Source: Isohypsibius dastychi
Lineage: Eukaryota > Tardigrada > Eutardigrada > Parachela > Isohypsibiidae
Length of the DNA: 45,801 nucleotides
Assembly: GCA_034696485.1 (NCBI GenBank)
Contig: JAQIWT010000047.1
Span: 1-45,801 of the forward strand
Reading direction: 5' to 3'
The notes beneath the pieces are model-generated. The model was given only the letters and a program-made list of their open reading frames with translations, had not been told where the DNA came from and ran no database searches. A program made the position numbers and the translations under genes. Below are positions 1-11,826 of the stretch, piece by piece (positions within the stretch are counted from its first letter, which is position 1; every line of letters begins with the position of its first letter).

Positions 1-3000
1 CCCCCCCCCCCCCCCCCCCCCCCCTCGGCCGACCCCCACACAACAGTGGTTGTGCAACCAGCTTTGAACGTAGATTTCCGACTGCTTGATTCAATGTCCA
101 CAGTCAGAGACGAGTATGCGTGCTTTGGCGGTCGGGGTGTCGAGGAGGAAAATGGAATAATCAGAACTCACCCCAACTGAGGCCTGGTAAATCGACCAAT
201 CCGAAATTTGCGTCCAATTCACATTGCGAAACCACAGTCGGGCGGAGATCGATTATTCCATTCCCCATTGACCCTCCCCCCCCCCCAACTCGCAGACCAG
301 GGATGGTTGACCTTGTCCACAGTTGGGTGAATACGTGTCTACCACAATCCACCCCCCCCCCCCCACAGCATGTGGTTGTGTTTATTAGATGCGCAGGGTG
401 GGCTATAAATTTTGGAGCACATGTATTCATTTATTCCTTCTCCCTTGACCCGCAGGGCACCTGCATCACCTTCTTCACGTCGGTTTCGTAGATACATCGT
501 GCAATTGCAGTCTACCTGTAAAACCACGACTTGAATCGCTTAATCAGACTTTTCTCAATGTGGAAACGCGTCAGATCATCAGAAATGTCGACACTTACTT
601 GACCGGACCAATGCCAGCACGCAACAACGCAAAATCCGGACAAGAAAAGTCGGTTTCGACATCGGCGCAAGGGTGACTTTGGGAAATCATCAAATTCTGA
701 TGAATCTTATATCACATCAAAACTCTTTTCATAGAACCTTTCAGTTTGAGGGTTGAACTACTCGCTCACGTCAACAGAACACTTATCGACCAATCCCATA
801 TCCTGCAAAGCGTGGATTCAAAACGATCTCTGACATCTGCTTCCATAGAAAAGTTTTTGGCTCTTGGCATTTGCTCTTGTAATCAGATTGCGTTTGCTTT
901 TCATGTAGAGAATTATTCATTTCGTTTTCAGTATCCTTCTGACTGTGTTTCTGCTCTGTTCTTCGGACTTGGTGACTCGCCTTGTCGTCGAGATATGTTT
1001 CCAAACAGCCAGCCTGTTGACGGTCCGTTTTTTCTTGTTCCCGTCAACCTTAGATATCTGGCTTCGTTTTGCACTTTTCTCCAGAAATTTTTTCAGATCC
1101 CATGTCACACGACATACCACCCAGCTTGAACCAAAAATTCGGGTAGGATGGCAGATTTCAGTATCGGTTTTGTCTCGATATTTAAAAGACACCATCAGTT
1201 TTCTTCCATGTGGTGAAAGCATTTTCTCAAGAATAGAAAACTGCTTTTAAATTTCTTTGGTATAGTTAGATCGATAGAGGATTGAATTCTGTATCGAAGA
1301 ACGGGCATACGTGATGAATCTATCTAAAATGTTTGGATCAGGAACGGAGACAAAAGTGTAGTCAAAAATAGTGGACAACCAGGTACTGGTTTCAGATCGG
1401 CGCCGCAACTACATACGCTCTGGTTGGCGTTCCTGACTCCCTAACTCAGCCGGTGGCTGATGATCCAGTATCCGGAATTCAGACCTCTGTGTTTCAAATA
1501 TTCAATTAATAAAAGTTACCAGTCATGCCCCCCCCCCTCCTTTGTTTTCGTCAAGAACCTCACCTTTGCTCAGCTAGTTACAGCACATGATAGATTCCCA
1601 GGTGGTTTTGATAGAATTCTATTTTGGAATATCGGAGCCAGTATAGTAAAAAACGGAATGACCTTCACGTCAAATCAAAAACAGAGTTCAGTTAGAATAC
1701 AGTTAGACTATATTTTACTTCTAGAACATGACACATTTCATTCAAAGAAAAGCAGCCGTTATATTATGAGCTTGACTTGTATCGATTATTTGACCGAGTT
1801 CTGTTGGTAAGATCAGGTTCAAATCTACAGTAAATGAGTAATTTGCTGTCATTCAATCAGCATTCGTTGTAGCGTGCAACAGGTTAACGCAGCGAAGCGG
1901 TGACTGGGAAGTACTGTACATGTAGGTTGGAATTTCAGGCCGAACCTATGATAGACTAAACCGCGTCCACCACATAATCTAACCTAAACGAAATCAATCG
2001 AGTCACATAAAGCCTAAACTAACCTAAACTAAAACATCCCTTTGTTCTCTAGTACAATGTTATTGATCATTTTTTATGTTTAATTAAAATATTGTGGAAA
2101 TTGTCCCGAAGTCTCTAGCCTGAGCTAAACTACATTCACCGGTGTAGTTGCAGTGTTCAAGAAATACGAAAGACGGAACCGTTGGCTCGCGCTCTGTTCT
2201 GCCTGCCGGCAGATGACCAGCGAATGCTTGTGGTTTTTCTTGCGTGCGGCCATAAAGGTAGAAATTCCAAACTCTTCACAATCCCTTCTACATTATCCTT
2301 GTTTCTGTGAAACTGGCATTCCAAATTTCTAGAAACAAATCCGAAAGACAAGTTTTAAATAACAGAAAAATCTCGGCGAAGCCTCAAACAGAGCCCCAGC
2401 TGACATTTCACCTCCTAGTTAACGCTCTGGAATTCAGCAAAAAAAGAAAATGTAATAAATCAAAATCTTGACACTGATTTTGAACCATATTGACTAGGTG
2501 ATTCATCATGCTGTAACATTTAGAACCTGGGGTCGAAATGACACCAACAGGTAAAGAAAGGATAAAAATTTGGTTTTGTGAAGGCCGGGAGATCTTTTTC
2601 TGCAATGTGATCACAATGACAGATGGAACAGATTGATGAACAGGGGAATATGACAGGGCAGTAACTATATTCTTCTACCAAAACATACACTTTATGGAAA
2701 ACGCTCGAAATGGTAATTTTTGGATAGCCTTTGCACCTAGGAATGTGTTGGTGCAGAACAGTGACCGAATGTCAGGACCGTCACACTCCAGAGACCGAAA
2801 CGTTGCGATGGCGCTCCGTGTTCTTCTGTTTCACTAAAATGCTCTTGGACCGGGTTAAGAAAACCACTGTCATGCAATGGCCTTCAGTTTCAGAGTGATG
2901 GAGCAGTTCCGGCGCTTCATATTAAATAACTAGGAGATCTAATATCACTTTCAGGTCGCGGTGTTGCGTTACAGAAACATGAAAGTAGAGGGAGGAGTTT

Positions 3001-3577
3001 GCGACCTTTCTAGTTTTAGTTATAGTACTCGGATACCAATTCCATATTAAGAGAGATGCTGTACTGCCGTGGTCCAAACGTTTCTCGATTGACGAAGCTG
3101 TGGGGCAGGCCATGGTTCGTTCGTACGGGGGGAATGGCCGGGTGGCAAGTCGCCACATTTTCATCGCGGCGCTACGTTTCCGCCAAATAAATCAAGTTTT
3201 TATGAGCGAAGTTCGATAAGAATGTTGACTCGAATATTCCAGAGTTTACAGTTCGAGACACCTTGATCTAGAACCGAGTATTATAAAATTACGTGAACGA
3301 TTCTTACTTTTCAGGACGCGGTAGCAGAATTTTTTAGACTTTTTAGTTTTGCTGATCAATTTCGAACTAAGCTCAGAGAAACTGCACTGGGTTGGTCTGA
3401 AGGTTTTCTCGGTTGAATTTACAATGGAGGAGGGCATTGTTTTTCATTACAAGCCGATCAAGTACCAACTTGAACGAACCACATACTTTTGCTCTGACCT
3501 ATGCCCATGTGGTTCTCAAATGATATTGCGGACTTCGTTGATTCCTAACCGTAGAAATTAAAAGAACTGGAAATTAA
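1..3577. other. Left intergenic stretch, no gene recognised
   Basis: No open frame here shows recognisable domain motifs or joins to neighbours across plausible splice sites. The open frames are short and overlap on both strands, as chance frames do. The stretch is notable for poly-C runs on the plus strand at 1-24, 286-296, 352-364 and 1528-1537. A 5' exon of the downstream caspase could lie at the right end, but I could not find one that splices in phase. Confidence 0.5.
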
Positions 3578-3583
3578 TCCAAT

Positions 3584-5444
3584 GTGGAGTTCAAAACTGT
3601 AACCGAAGCCTGTCGAGTGGTTGCTACTTGCGGCCCTAAGGGGCGCGTACGGCTTGTAAATATGATTCGAGTGTTGTTTGAGAACTCTGGCAATCAGTTT
3701 CAGAGACTGCAATCATATTTTATTTCAGGTTTTTCTTCAATCGCCTGGTATTTGTTACTGCGGTATACTGGACGAATTCCTGGGACTCCAAAAAGCTGTC
3801 TGGACACCAGCCGAAGCTGCAAATGTTCGCTCTATAATCGAGGACAGAAAGCATGGCTTCGTTGCTGTTCCGAAATCTGTTCGTGACAAAATATATGCCG
3901 CAATTCAAATCAGTGCACTGGGTTCTGATCTGCACTCCATTCTGAACAATATGAATGTTCCTTCCGGGGATTATGTGGAGGACTACTATTTCCTGGTGAT
4001 TTCCAAAAATTTGTGGTGTTTCAAGTTATTGCATGTCATGACCTAGAATGTTTTAGGAAGACCAGCTCAGAAATATGCCCAATCGGGCTTCACCTCAGAG
4101 CGCCGATAAGATACTCCGAATGGTAAACAGCCTGGTAATGGACATCATCAGCAGGCTGGGTTTGAGCTATGTCTGGGGCCTAATCGACCACATTCGACAA
4201 CACGTGTCTGGCGGGAATGTTATTGCAGATAACATCTTGAAGATTCTTGAGTCATCCGGGAGTGTTGGAGGTAGGTGTTTGCATTGGTTTGTTTTTGTTG
4301 ATCGTCTAGATCCGGATATTTTTAAAGGTGGGCGTTTTTTGTGGAACACCGAGACTTTTCGCAGTACTATCCAACGAATGCCACATTTTGTGCCCCAACG
4401 GCGTGACCCTCGCACCTGTTACCCGATGCAAAGAAAAGATGCTTTGTTGTTGATCATCAACGAGTATCAACCGCCCTCATTCGGCGCTTTGCGCGCATCT
4501 GCCGCTAATGCGGAGCTTATAACAGAGCTTTTCTACGCTCTCGGGTTCCAGTTGTACAAGCAGGGGGTTTCGTGGAACCTTACGCAACAGGTAAGGTCAT
4601 ATTTTCCCGTGTTTCTTTCATCACACCAGCTGTGTTCTTACGTGTTGAAGATTTTAAAATCTGTTTCACCAGGAAATGGCTGATAAGATTACGGAGTTTG
4701 CAAGTGACCCGGTTCACAACAACCATGATGCAAGTGTTGTCGCGATTTCCAGTCATGGAACTAACGATGGAACCAATGATTTCCTGAGTGGGGTGGATGG
4801 CCAATTGCTGGGGACGGATGTTATCCAATCCGCGTTTGATAGGACTCAATGTCCAGCGCTCTTCGGAAAGCCTAAAATTTTTTTGTTCGTGGGTTGTCGG
4901 GGAGGTGAGGTCGCTCGTATTTGCTGCTCAGCGGTACCGCGTACACAGACAAGTATTTGTAGACCAATCCCCAGGAGGAAGTCCTGATCCGAATGTCCCA
5001 GCAACGAAAGCAATTGTAGAAGACTCAGGTGTGATTCTCAGCGCGCAACCAGGTAGCTAACAATGGCGGTTATGTTTCGACCATCGACAAACAGTTTAGC
5101 CTTTGTAGGCTATGCGTCTTATTCACCTACCGATGGATGCATGTTCTTGCATCATCTCACTGACGTCGTCAGCAAACCCGGGAACGTGGCAAACCTTGAT
5201 CTTCCGAATATCCTGAAACTGGTATGGTTACTAAACTTCAAATATACTTTCAAAACAGTCATCGTTTTCGTTACGCTAGGTTGACAGCGAAGCCAAGAAT
5301 CAAGCCGCGCTTGCTGCGACTGTCACTCCGCCGTCTCAGGGAACTCAGTCTGGTCCAGCCTTTAGTACCATAGCAAAGAGAAAAGACACGTCTCAAGCTA
5401 TCGATTATGCCCTAAAGTTATCTCGCAAACTTTACTTATCTTAA
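3584..5444 (+). CDS. Caspase (cysteine protease of apoptosis or inflammation), 8 exons
   Basis: Cysteine-aspartate protease that would cleave cytosolic targets after Asp. Exons that join in phase: 3584-3655, 3729-3995, 4057-4270, 4328-4590, 4673-4904, 4963-5052, 5100-5221 and 5280-5444, giving about 474 aa. Introns are 47-82 nt with GT-AG ends. Exons 2 and 3 encode a helical N-terminal region of about 150 residues, probably a death-fold prodomain; I cannot say whether CARD or DED. Exons 4 and 5 are the p20 subunit: a LLLIINEY strand, then SSHG with the catalytic His (about residue 300) and GKPKIFLFVGCRGD with the catalytic Cys (about residue 347). The usual QACRG is GCRGD here. Exon 7 is a divergent p10 (FVGYASYSPTDG). 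A tail of about 55 residues ends at TAA 5442. The true start is unresolved: the first frame opens after a stop at 3575 and has no ATG, so exon 1 may be spliced to an unseen exon. Exon 4 could instead begin at 4309. Confidence 0.85.
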
Positions 5445-7227
5445 ACTTAAAGGCTTCATCAAAACTGTTTATTGACATTTTCACGGTTTTACAGTGGAAC
5501 GCTGTCTTGAAGCTCTTTTTACGGTTGATTCTCTTTATCCTAAGATTCTGTGTGGGTATCGGTAAGATCACTTGCAGCGATATCCGGCTATTAGGCTTTT
5601 TTACTTACAATTCGACGAAAATTGGCGGCAACAAAGTAAGTTCGATCTCAAATAAAATTTTTTTGCAACCCTGTCGTTCTACTCTCACCAACCGGAGGCT
5701 TGTACACTTTAGCATATGAACTGTTAGAAGGTTGATCTTCAGATCGCAGGAGTTGACCGGTATCGTGTGGCCAGTTTCGAATAATTGACGTCTTGTATGT
5801 TGCTAGTTAAAATTACCCTAACCAAAAATTCAATCGTAAAATCAGTGCAGTATCGATTCTAAACCGACCCAAAAGTTTATCAAATGCAGGCGGGTTTTAG
5901 GTAGGTCCACCAAGTTGGAACATTCATGGTAGATCACAAATTGTTTTTGAATGACATGCAAATTTCTCGCTGGCGACCTTGAATTTTTGCTCGATTATTA
6001 AATTTGCCAACTCAGTGTAACAAAATTTTACTCTGGACAATTTCATGTCTTCTCCAGCCAGGACTTTTAAGCTGTAGCTGTTAATTGTCGGTGTAGTGGC
6101 GACAAAGATCACTTCTAGGAAAGAAGCCTAAAGGTTTTTATCGCTATTAAGCATTTTCCAGTAAAAATATACTAAATAGCGTTCACACTGATCGCAAGCG
6201 GAAGAAAAGCATCCGGAAAAGCAACCTGTTGAACTGGTTACTTGCAGTAGAAGACAAAGGACAGTGACTTTGGACAGTTTATGATGACCATCTTCATGCG
6301 AGCATTTTGTGGTTCTTCCTGCATCGTGTTAATCTACCTGACAGAAGGAGCCTTGTGGCTTCGCGAGCTTTGAATCTGCGCAGACTGCGCTGGGCTGAGT
6401 TTCATTTCCCAGTCCGCCATTCGGTATTCGTTATATCTGGAGCCAGAGTTGAACGACACAAGCTGGCTAGGTCACAGATTATGCCTTCTGACTTTTAATA
6501 TCTGAGAAGCCTCGATGTAAAGCCAACCATTCAGCATTGTTTCATGAGAATGTGTGGGTCGTGAATGCGATTCTTAATGCCGTTGTTGCCACATGTCAAA
6601 TCATTGTACAGTGATCTACTCGTTCACCACTGGCGATAGACTATTGATTGAAATGCTTTTAACTTCCTCATTAATTCAGGAGTCTCACTGATTTTTGTCC
6701 GTACCGTAGTATTCATTACCCTACCGTAGAAACCGGAACATAATTAGAAAGCGATCTCAGTCTCAGAAATACAGATAATGCACATTTAGTTCCATATTTT
6801 GGCTTGTTATGATTTTGCAAGCTAGCTTGTGCAGTAGCAGAACCCATATAGTAACTTAGTTCTCTCGGCAAGGTTGACCGCCCATGTGTCCTCCACTAGT
6901 CGAATATAATTTCTGCGAGTCTGTGAAAAAAGCAAACTCTCAATGTCATAGGTCAACGCATTCCGTTAATGTTTTACGGTTGTGATTGCATCTGTGAGAT
7001 CCTCCTGCAGTTCCAGCTTTTTCAATTGTTCCACGTTCAGTCGCAGACATTTGACGTTTTTGCTGTATCTGATGAGAAATTCCACACACCACGACCCGTG
7101 TGTTGCACCCGAAATCGCCGGAGACGCTAGAAAGGGACCAAGAAATAAATTAACAGCTTCTGGGGGCTTGAAAGTCTACTCAGTTTGCTGCTGCGGGTCT
7201 ATTGAAATAGTTGATAGTTGTACAGTC
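5445..7227. other. Intergenic, no gene recognised
   Basis: Downstream of the caspase stop I see no frame with recognisable motifs. Short frames at 5507-5719, 6307-6498 and 6982-7332 have no detectable family signature and no convincing splicing partners. The last one runs into the left arm of the inverted-repeat element that begins at 7228. Confidence 0.4.
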
Positions 7228-7400
7228 AATTGTACTGTACTATCTCGATGCTTTTGGCTACTTTTTGGACCGTGGTGGGTGGTAATTTATTCTGGGGCAA
7301 CCTTATGGTGGTACCCTGACTCAGTAAGGTAAAATGGCCGCGGGTAAATTACCACCAGGGTTATAAAAGTGGCCAAAAGCACCAAGATAGTACAGTAATT
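7228..7400. mobile_element. MITE-like inverted-repeat element 1
   Basis: The arms at about 7228-7290 and 7342-7400 are imperfect reverse complements of about 60 nt. The left arm carries GTACTGTACTATCT, ATGCTTTTGGC and GGTGGTAATTTA; the right arm carries the reverse complement of each in opposite order. The loop is about 50 nt with no coding content. This is the layout of a small nonautonomous DNA transposon. The superfamily is not identified. Confidence 0.6.
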
Positions 7401-7849
7401 CAACAAATTTGTTCGGCCCTGAATCACCATCCAAGATTCTGGATTCAAATATTGTTTTGGCTTAGAATCTTTTGGATTGACGTGAGGATCCTGGATTCAA
7501 ACTTCTTGAGATTGAGTTCTAGGAACTAGCCGATCCATGTGGAGTACAGTTGAAAAATACACCCGAAGTTCCCTGATCGCCTGTTTATTATCGTCTCGGA
7601 GATTCTGGAGATCTTATCTTTAGGTTGAAGCTATTTACCAGAAGATGAGTAAATTCTAGTCACCCCGCAAACAAACGTGGAATTCTGGCCACCCAATTTT
7701 TCTACGACTGGCTGGCCCACTTTTCGTTTCGAACATACATTAGTTCTAATCCTGATTTTCGCTCTGTTTTTGTGAGCTATGAAAAAACAACAGGTGATTG
7801 AGCTGATCAAGAATTTTACCGTCACCACGGCTTATTCTCAAAACAGGCC

Positions 7850-7992
7850 CACTTTTGGATAACCGCATAGCCAAAATGAAATAAAACCGTTGGCACTGAA
7901 TTTGAATTGTCAGCGCTTGTTTTATTCCATGCAGGAAGTTTCTTTTTGTTGCAACGTTTTTTTGGTTTTGGCTATGCAGGTATCCAAAAGTG
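7850..7992. mobile_element. MITE-like inverted-repeat element 2
   Basis: The terminal arms 7850-7876 and 7966-7992 are 27-nt reverse complements with about one mismatch (CACTTTTGGATA..., ...CATAGCCAAAA). The interior is about 89 nt and noncoding. The total of 143 nt fits a short nonautonomous element. A target-site duplication was not clear by eye. Confidence 0.65.
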
Positions 7993-8060
7993 TTTTGTGT
8001 GGAGAAAGGGTCGTGGTGACGTTACAAATTCATAGATTATCTTAGTCGACTGTTGGAGTA

Positions 8061-8304
8061 GGGGCCGCTTTAGAGTTCGTGCAATTCAGTCCAACTCAAC
8101 GATTGAATCAGTTGACTCGGTCTCAACTCGCTCAGTCCCATTGCATACCGGCCTATATGGGTACCAGAAAGCACAAAATTTTGTCTGCTTCTAGAGAAGC
8201 TATCAATCAAGAAGATCGGATCATAATTACTACGAGGTGGTAACCACTAAAATGGCATTCAATGCCATATTTCATTGAATTGCACGAACTCCAAAGCCGG
8301 CCTA
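8061..8304. mobile_element. Inverted-repeat element 3, possibly an inverted exon duplication
   Basis: About 27-nt arms at 8063-8088 and 8275-8302 are reverse complements (core GAGTTCGTGCAATTCA). The interior has small hairpins (for example ATGGCATTCAATGCCAT around 8252). The simplest reading is a MITE of about 240 bp. The right arm, read on the minus strand, also sits exactly where the next exon of the adjacent caspase homologue would fall, after an acceptor at 8312-8313, and it translates in phase. The arm pair could therefore instead be an inverted duplication of an exon. Confidence 0.45.
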
Positions 8305-8350
8305 AGGGAGACTAAAATTTTGATAGTATTAATACAGTATCTACTATTAC

Positions 8351-9964
8351 CGGGAACACAAGCAGTCCAAACGAATAGATCTCCTTCATATGGCGTGCTG
8401 AATGGAGGTCCATAGGGTCTCACGTTATCTTGTTCCATTTGATTGGGTAGCAGATCTGGAAAACAACATGGTTTTCTGTAACAAACCGCCTTATGCTCGC
8501 GTGGCCGGTAGGTTGTACAATAACAGATTTACACAGAACAGGAACAAACATAGATAAATTTCAAATTAAATTCAGTTCGTTCTGTTAGCCCAAAACGCTT
8601 TTCACATTCCGGCACATATTATGTCTAGAACATTTTGTCAGGTTTGTGACGGGTTATCTGACTGAGCCCGCGCAGCTATGAGATTCGAATTCAGAACTTT
8701 TGACGACTGACTTTGGTCATCAAGATTCAGTTTGAAAACAAGACGCTTTCCAGACTTACGAACGGATCTCAAAATGAGTATAATGCGGGGTTTCCACCTG
8801 TCTATCGAAGGATTTGTGGAACTGCTTATATGCATCATGATATCTCCACGCCATCCCAGGTCTCCAGCAGGGAAAACAAAACAGTCACCGTATCCAGGGC
8901 TCAAGATGCAGATTAGAACGGATTCTGCACTCTGGTGTCTCTCGTCTTGACCGTATCGCTCGAGCAATCTGTCCATTTCCTACGAACAAACCCATTTTGA
9001 TTTTCTGGAGGCGTTTCTGGAAATGACCTTCAGTTCGACCGAATTCATTATATTTTTCTTGGAAACTGGTAGATTGCGGTAAAACCATTTGGGCTTGATT
9101 TCACGAATTGATCCTTGAGACTAGTGCATCGAGAATCACCAGATGTAGCACAAAAGATCCGACAAAAAAAAACATTAGAATCTATCCGAGGGAGTTACAA
9201 AATGGTAAGTCTGAAATTTATAAATCAACGAAAACTGAAAGCCACCAGCAAAAAAAACTGCATGATATTTCGCCAAATAGCATATTTGATTTACTGTGAA
9301 TACTCAGACGAAATTTAGCTCGTTGGGTAGATTCAGAACTGGTCTATATTCGATGAACTTATGAGTCCGTTTTGCGTCAATACTCATCTTTGAATTCAAT
9401 CTTAAGTGAGTAGTTTGGTGGAACTTTGACCACCAACATATCAGAGGTCAAATTATCGCGACCCAACTCAAAGAAGGACTACGCCGTATAAATTAATTCA
9501 CACAGGGATTTTTCTGACGATGTGTCAACACTGCAAAGATTAGAAAGCCTCCGGTTAACGTGAGTGAAACGAGCGGGTTGCAGCAATTTTTTGAAGGCCG
9601 TATTTTGCTACGCAGTCATACTGTAGTTGTCTTGCAGTCCAAAATAACATCGCAATAATTCTTTTACTAGATATACTCTAACCTGTCTGGACTGAGGCCA
9701 GTGTTGTTTTCCCATGTAGAGTTCATACTGAAGACTTTCGAAAAGTCTGGTTAACTTGTCAGCGTCGACATTTTTCCGGGTACTCGCACACTTACTCCGC
9801 TGATCTTGGAGTATAATCACCAAGAACACACCTTTACATTTACTTTCACGACGTGACATCCACTTTCTGAAGTCAAAGCAAGCAGTGGTAAGATGAGACA
9901 AGATGTCGTGACGGGCTGGACAGAAGAATTGCTCAGGGTCTGTTGAAGAACAATGATCAGACAA
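8351..9964 (-). pseudogene. Catalytically dead caspase homologue (gene remnant or pseudoenzyme)
   Basis: Three minus-strand exons keep caspase features and join in phase: about 9964-9683, 8979-8760 and 8455-8351. The first matches the early p20 (GVFLVIILQDQ, then a TRK..DADKLTRLFESLQYELY stretch) and ends at a phase-0 donor exactly where the active caspase splices. The second begins with Glu-Met like the equivalent exon of the active gene, and contains ICILSPGYGD and KPRIILILRSV. The third carries EGDLFVWTACVPG, a typical p10 opening. The catalytic His of SHG is Pro (SPG), and the catalytic Cys position reads Ser, so the product could not be a protease. No start, prodomain or full p10 was found, and an inverted-repeat element sits at the 3' end. 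It could be a decaying pseudogene or a regulatory pseudo-caspase; the preserved splice phases leave both open. Confidence 0.6.
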
Positions 9965-11261
9965 AAGATATGATTACCCAACGAATACTACCGTGTTCTA
10001 GTCTTTCTGTGAATGTTCTGTCATCCGTAGCCCCGCGACGTGAATTTTTGACCATTAGGGATTTCATCACGCTGTTGAATCAAGGAAAATACAATCAAAA
10101 TACACTCTCAATGCTTTCGTCGTTTCATCACGCTGTTGAATCAAGGAAAATACAATCAAAATACATGCTCAATGCTTTCGTCGTATTTGCTGGCAGCTTG
10201 GTATATTCGCCGTACCACTTGCTAATACTGGCAGTGTGGACCGATCGATGAGGTTTGAAACTGAGCACACTGCTGTCGTATTTCTTGCCAAAACTCCTTG
10301 AAATGGCGGTTCCGATCGATTTTCCAATCGATGCGATGCACACGCTTGGAACTGCACGAGAGTTCACGCAAACTTACAGGCGAACTGACTGTCTGAAACT
10401 AATTGTGTCTGTGAACTGACAGACTACTGCAGTTCCACCTCAAAGTTCAAGCTAGAGAAGTTTTTAAGCTGAGGAGGCGGCGATACGGAAAGAACTTTCC
10501 GTGGCCTTGAGTTTACCTCCCGGTTTAAGTACTTCCAATCTTTTCTCCCCAAGGATACATTTGCTTTTCTCCAATGGATACATTTTTCCCAATGGATGCT
10601 TTTTGGTTTGTGGTATACATGGCTGTGAGCACTTTCAGCATGACACGATGCTGTATCCGCCCCAGGAGTGCAGGGTAGAGGCGTTAATCACCCCAAAAAC
10701 CATTTGTACTCATTTTGTCCTTTCTTTCTCCTTAAGAATTTAAGGACAAGAGGGAATAGAATTTGTGTGCTGCCGAAAAACCAATATGTGTCCGTTCAGA
10801 TAAAATGTGATACAGACTTCTAGTGAGTTTTTGATTTCAAAACGTTCATCTACTAGATCATGAAAAAGATTTTACGTGAAACAATGGGTTATTCTTTGGA
10901 GGAAGCAAGTGAACACGCTTACAGTGCGGAATTAACCCTCGTAACAGGAAACCATCTCAGTACCAACAACTTTATTCTTTTGGTTGGAACACTAACTTGA
11001 TTCTGGCCGTCGGAAAACATTTAGGGACTAGCAGTTTTTCCGCAATTGTATGTTAAGATCTTTGAAATGATTGAACTTGCGAAATAGACGAATGATTCAG
11101 TCACTTTTTTGCCAGAACAAAGTCCTATTCTCTGCGTTTCTAATGCATTAATGTATTTCTCAACCACAGCATTTCTAATAGTTTAATTTCTCATCTGAAT
11201 TTCAGACAGTTAATGAACAAATGAACCTTTTTTGAACAGACGCCAAGTGAGCGGTCTGTAC
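9965..11261. other. Intergenic, contains a 61-nt tandem duplication
   Basis: Apart from the tandem duplication at 10062-10183, I see no supported feature. The open frames here, such as 10501-10743, carry no recognisable motif. Confidence 0.4.
10062..10183. repeat. 61-nt tandem duplication (2 copies)
   Basis: The unit beginning TTTCATCACGCTGTTGAATC at 10062 recurs at 10123, a period of 61 nt. The two copies are nearly identical, with one difference noticed (ACACTCTC versus ACATGCTC). The near identity suggests a recent duplication. Confidence 0.85.
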
Positions 11262-11826
11262 TTTTCCGGCAATATCCAGGATACATCAAGAAACACCATG
11301 GAAACCTTAAAGGGTACGTTGATGTCAGGGGCGTAGCCAGAATTTTGCAGGTACGCCACCTGGCTGCTGCGAAGATTTCGGCGAAAAGTTTGGAGACTGA
11401 CGGATTCGTGAGCATGAACAGCCAGACATGAGTTTTGCAGGTCATCGACAACAGCTACGTAGGTTCGCTCTATAATGTCGAGATTGTGAGCTTCCATTCG
11501 TTAGAAGGAATGATCTGGTGGACCATTTGAATACACATCACACGGAAAGTGGACATCATACAGTACCAGTGCTGTGTTTGCCTTACATGAAAGCAACTAG
11601 GTACTCGTGTGGATCATGTCAGAAGACGGCGTATTCGGAAGAGATAATCCGCCAACATCACGATGAGAAACACGGGAATGATGCGGAGCCCAAGATTAAG
11701 AGCTATATTGTCAGTGGATCGTCTGTGAGATTTGCGAGATGCCATTTGTGGGAGGGAAGTGTTTTATGAGCAATGTCCGAAGTTCGCATCCGGAATATGT
11801 CAAAATCCTAAGGATGGATGATTGAG
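11262..11826 (+). pseudogene. Zinc-finger pseudogene, 3' end of a PR-domain gene copy
   Basis: This is a degenerate copy of the last two exons of the PR-domain zinc-finger gene at 24129-26134. It retains the end of the penultimate exon (about 11262-11310), the intron and the last exon (from 11442). The last exon has at least two single-base deletions relative to the intact copy: CTATAATG for CTATAAATG near 11492, and GTGGATCGTC for GTGGATACGTC near 11717. Both shift the frame within or between C2H2 fingers. The order (zinc-finger tail, then a minus-strand SLC26 tail about 420 bp downstream) is repeated at 27.6-28.1 kb. Confidence 0.85.

Noticed and set aside
120-527. Overlapping frames at the left end as a proline-rich protein gene
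   Set aside because: The Pro and Gly runs are simply the poly-C tracts read in frame; no other coding signal.
746-1250. Frames on both strands as a small gene
   Set aside because: Two strands are open at once over the same DNA, with no motif and no splice partners.
4905-4931. 27-nt intron in the caspase after the active-site Cys
   Set aside because: It does not restore the frame; the intron 4905-4962 (58 nt) gives the expected CRGD and the correct phase.
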